Under the pieces are notes generated by a model. That model ran no database searches and was not told the DNA's origin. It was given only the letters and a program-made list of their open reading frames with translations. A stretch of 64,000 bases of DNA from contig NZ_JAAIJY010000006.1 of the NCBI RefSeq assembly GCF_011752065.1, positions 90,755 through 154,754 on the forward strand, written 5' to 3'. How positions within the stretch are numbered: position 1 is the stretch's first letter; each line of letters begins with the position of its first letter. A program made the position numbers and the translations under genes. The stretch comes from Actinomyces sp. ZJ308. Lineage in GTDB: Bacteria > Actinomycetota > Actinomycetes > Actinomycetales > Actinomycetaceae. Below are positions 61,616 through 64,000 of the stretch, one piece after another.

Positions 61616-62851
61616 TCAGTGCTCCGTGCCGGTGAGCGCCTTGAAGCCGGTCACCGCGGCCAGTGCCAGGGCCAGGATCCCGGTCAGGATCAGGGCCAGG
61701 GCCCGGAAGGCGGGCGCTGACGCCGCCAGCAGCGGGCCGACGCTCGTGCCGAGGAACAGGATGAAGCCGTTGAGCGCCATGCCGCTACCGCGGTTGGGGG
61801 CCGACACCTGCCCGTAGAGGCTGATCATCGCCGGCACGGCCAGCGCCACCCCGACGACGTACACGATGCTGCACGCCACCAGGGCAGGCAGGCCGCCTGC
61901 GAGCAGCGCCTCGCCGAGCATGCCCAGTGCCGACAGCCCGAAGCCGAGCCGAGCCACCTCCGCCCAGGACCACCTGGCGGCGAGCCTTCCCGCGGCCAGA
62001 CTGATGAACATGGCCGGCAGCGCGGCCAGGCGAATGAGGATGATGGTCGAGGGACGCATCCCCAGCGCCTCCAGGTGGCCGCCAATGCCGGTGTACATGG
62101 CGACGAACACCATGAGCAGTGTGACGTGCGCCAGGCTGAGCGCAAGGACCGCGGGCCTCAGAGCGAGCCGCCCCAGCGTCGCGAACTGCCCGTGCAGCGA
62201 GGAGGTCGAGGAGCCGGGGGCACGGGCGGCGTCGTGCACGATGACGAGGATGACGGCCAGTGCCACGGCCAGGAGCCCTGCGCACAGGGGGAAGAACCAG
62301 CGCCATCCCAGGCGCAGCGCGACCAGTGAGGCGAGTACCTGGCCGGCGATGCCCGCCACCAGGAACGACGTCGACATCGCCCCGATCGCCCCGGCCCGTC
62401 TGGGCGGAGCCAGCGCCTCGGACAGGTATGCCAGGGCGATGGGCGCGAACCCGGAGGCGCTCAGTCCCTGAAGCGCACGCAGCGCCGCGAGCGCCGGTAG
62501 CGAGGGAGCCAGGGCGCAGCACGCGGTGGAGATGGCGAGGAGTCCCAGCGCGAGCGCCATCGTCCGCCTCCTGCCGTAGTGGTCGGAGACCGGCCCCCAG
62601 ATGAGGAAGCCCGCGGCGTAGGTGAGGCTGAAGGCCGTCGACAGGGCGAAGGTGGCGTCTCCGCCCAGCTGGGCGGAGACGGGACCCAGCAGGGGGATGG
62701 CGGCGTACAGCTGAGTCAGGACGAGCAGTGCGGTCGCCACGAGGGCCGCGGTGGCGCTGCTCCCGGCGGGGTAGGCGGTGGTCGACTGGGGTGTCGGCTC
62801 TGGGGAGTGGGCGGCGTCGGGATGCTGGTCGGGTCGGTGTGCGGAAGGCAT
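61616..62851 (-). CDS. MFS exporter (drug:H+ antiporter, AraJ/YdhP-like)
   Basis: The 411-residue permease has 12 helices, a proline-rich N-terminus (residues 2-30) and MFS motif A GPVSDHYGRRRTMALALGL in the helix 2-3 loop, plus LRALQGLSASGFAPIALAYLSEALAPPRRAG, typical of drug or sugar-efflux MFS members. AAAGGGG precedes the ATG. It is divergent from a TetR gene; one TetR-type operator ends or begins 10 bp before its start. It is expected to be induced when its substrate binds that regulator. The substrate is unknown. Confidence 0.9.
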   Translation of the reverse strand: MPSAHRPDQHPDAAHSPEPTPQSTTAYPAGSSATAALVATALLVLTQLYAAIPLLGPVSAQLGGDATFALSTAFSLTYAAGFLIWGPVSDHYGRRRTMALALGLLAISTACCALAPSLPALAALRALQGLSASGFAPIALAYLSEALAPPRRAGAIGAMSTSFLVAGIAGQVLASLVALRLGWRWFFPLCAGLLAVALAVILVIVHDAARAPGSSTSSLHGQFATLGRLALRPAVLALSLAHVTLLMVFVAMYTGIGGHLEALGMRPSTIILIRLAALPAMFISLAAGRLAARWSWAEVARLGFGLSALGMLGEALLAGGLPALVACSIVYVVGVALAVPAMISLYGQVSAPNRGSGMALNGFILFLGTSVGPLLAASAPAFRALALILTGILALALAAVTGFKALTGTEH

Positions 62852-62860
62852 GAGAACCCC

Positions 62861-62926
62861 TTTCCAACGAAAGCGTTGGAAATGACCCTAGTAGACTGGA
62901 GAGGTAGTTTCAACGGTAGCGTTGGA
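62861..62926. promoter_or_regulatory. Two TetR operators between the MFS and TetR genes
   Basis: Operator 1 is TTTCCAACG-AAAG-CGTTGGAAA at 62861-62882 (perfect arms). Operator 2 is TCAACG-GTAG-CGTTGGA at 62910-62926, the same half-site with one mismatch. They overlap the divergent promoter region and the site for the MFS ribosome-binding sequence, so one TetR protein can control both genes. Confidence 0.88.
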
Positions 62927-62966
62927 GTTTGCCGCCGGCGCTCGCGGACACGGAGGATGGGGCGCC

Positions 62967-63560
62967 ATGGCCTGGGACACCGAGGGGACGAAGCGCAAGA
63001 TCAAGGACGCCGCCACGGCCGAGTTCGTCCGCCACGGGCCCGCCGGGACCACCGTGGAGCGGATCGCCAAGCGGGCCGGCGTCAACAAGGAGCGCGTCTA
63101 CAACTACTTCGGCTCCAAGGACCGTCTCTTCTCCGCGGTCCTGCGCGACGAGCTGACCAAGGTGGCCGAGGCCGTCCCGCCCGCCTTCGACGAGGGTGAG
63201 GATGCGGGGGACTACGCCGGGCGCCTCTACGACTACCACCGGCAGCGCCCCGAGCTCATCCGGCTCCTGTGCTGGGAGGCCCTCACCTTCGACGGCGAGG
63301 TGCCCGAGGAGGAGCTGCGGCGGGAGCACTACCAGCGCAAGATCGACGGGGTGCGCGGCGGCCAGGACGCCGGGGCCCTGACTCGGGAGGCCGAGCCGGG
63401 CGCGCTCATGCTCATGATCATGTCTTTGACGGGCTGGTGGTCCACCGTGCCCCAGGTGGCGCGGATGCTGTGCGGCCCCCTGGACGATGAGGAGGCGCAC
63501 GCCCGCCAGCGCGCCGTCGTCGTCGAAGCGGCCCGCCGGCTCGCCGCGCCCCGGGACTGA
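62967..63560 (+). CDS. TetR family regulator of the MFS exporter
   Basis: The 197-residue regulator has MAWDTEGTKRKIKDAATAEFVRHGPAGTTVERIAKRAGVNKERVYNYFGSKDRLFSAVL, a standard TetR helix-turn-helix, followed by a helical ligand domain (YDYHRQRPELIRLLCWEALTF). The ATG at 62967 has GGAGG 10 bases upstream; an upstream in-frame start at 62922 would place the start inside operator 2. It likely represses itself and the MFS gene. The module is bracketed by 401-bp direct repeats. Confidence 0.93.
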   Translation: MAWDTEGTKRKIKDAATAEFVRHGPAGTTVERIAKRAGVNKERVYNYFGSKDRLFSAVLRDELTKVAEAVPPAFDEGEDAGDYAGRLYDYHRQRPELIRLLCWEALTFDGEVPEEELRREHYQRKIDGVRGGQDAGALTREAEPGALMLMIMSLTGWWSTVPQVARMLCGPLDDEEAHARQRAVVVEAARRLAAPRD

Positions 63561-64000
63561 GCCGCGGCCGGGCGGGGCCGGGGAGTCGGGGGCGAGGGTT
63601 GCGGCGGCTACTGCACGTACCTCGGGTCGTACTGGCCGGGGGTTGACCGTACTGCACGGGGTCTGGACCTTCGTGGAGTACGGCTATGTCCCGTGCAGTA
63701 GCCCCTGACCCTCGTGTAGTGCGGGCAGCGCGGGTGCCCCAGATGCGGTGGCCCGGGCTCATCGCCCCGCCCCTCGTGCAGTACTGCTGGCAGGCAGGTG
63801 GTGAGGCCTGCTCGGGGTCGGGTCCGGCCCAGCCGGGGACGTCTGGCGCGTACGGGGACCTTTCCTTGCGGCCGGGGACATTCGACGCCGTCGGGGACAG
63901 AAATCCTGCACCCGTAGGTGTGAGATGTCCCCGTCCGTGTGGTGGACGCACCCGTAGGCGTCGAATGTCCCCGTCGGTGCTGGGCGGGAGGCTGTTGAGG
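63561..64000. repeat. Direct-repeat copy 2 (core 63600-64000, continues past the window)
   Basis: This is the second copy of the 401-bp repeat at 61049-61449, with a constant offset of 2551 bp and no gaps. It holds the same TACTGCACGGG hairpin and GGGGACA family copy D (arms 63873-63889 and 63957-63973). It still matches at the last base of the window, so its full length is unknown. Confidence 0.9.

Overview
The window is high-GC actinobacterial DNA. Class Ib ribonucleotide reductase, a rpsF-ssb-rpsR-rplI-dnaB block, EfeUOB iron uptake, a beta-galactosidase operon, a PPi-type PEP carboxykinase next to a Dcu C4-dicarboxylate carrier, and a sortase-anchored DUF5979-type adhesin together suggest an Actinomyces-like, succinate-forming host-associated bacterium. 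Genus level is inference; no rRNA gene is present to fix it.

Layout. 1-2094: 5' part of a calcium-type P-ATPase (minus strand, runs off the left edge), preceded by a 23-bp tandem repeat array and a palindromic repeat. 2422-7406: PPi-PEPCK and Dcu carrier. 7956-10451: class A PBP. 10702-12412: S6, SSB, S18, L9. 12624-14090: MATE exporter. 14399-14621: DnaA-box-like cluster in front of dnaB (14842-16266). 16257-18438: PadR/ABC cassette with a palindromic operator. 18800-21050: PdxK-type kinase, then a divergent NAD(P)-binding protein/HxlR pair. 21356-23359: amylosucrase homologue whose catalytic nucleophile is Gly. 23386-23517: remnant 3' end of an L-serine dehydratase gene. 23530-25458: a strikingly AT-rich gene for an unknown membrane protein, clearly foreign. 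25634-31591: polyphosphate-polymerase (VTC)/DUF4956/Cthe_2159-like lipoprotein cluster with a duplicated DUF4956-VTC module. 32281-35095: nrdHIE. 35496-42459: BASS symporter, P-loop kinase, adhesin, sugar porter. 42852-45500: lipoprotein and TetR/ABC cassette. 45688-46662: nrdF, about 10.6 kb from nrdE. 46720-50374: LssY_C protein, NAD(P)-binding protein/Rrf2 pair, unknown protein. 50407-56382: lacI, lacZ and a GPH permease. 57145-60957: efeUOB behind a DtxR/IdeR-like box. 61616-63560: MFS exporter and divergent TetR with two operators, flanked by 401-bp direct repeats that differ at one base.

How the genes fit together. PEPCK and Dcu fit the PEP to oxaloacetate to succinate branch with C4-dicarboxylate exchange. 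nrdHIE and nrdF make deoxyribonucleotides. EfeUOB imports iron. LacZ and its permease use galactosides. Four small regulator-plus-target cassettes (PadR, HxlR, TetR twice) each have a visible palindrome at the regulator promoter.

The least explained parts are the AT-rich membrane protein beside a truncated gene, the duplicated DUF4956-VTC module, the nucleophile-less amylosucrase homologue, and several families of intergenic palindromic repeats (a GGGGACA family at four loci, a 70-bp palindrome at two loci, a 121-bp inverted-repeat unit, and the 401-bp direct repeats). No CRISPR array, tRNA, rRNA or complete insertion sequence was seen.
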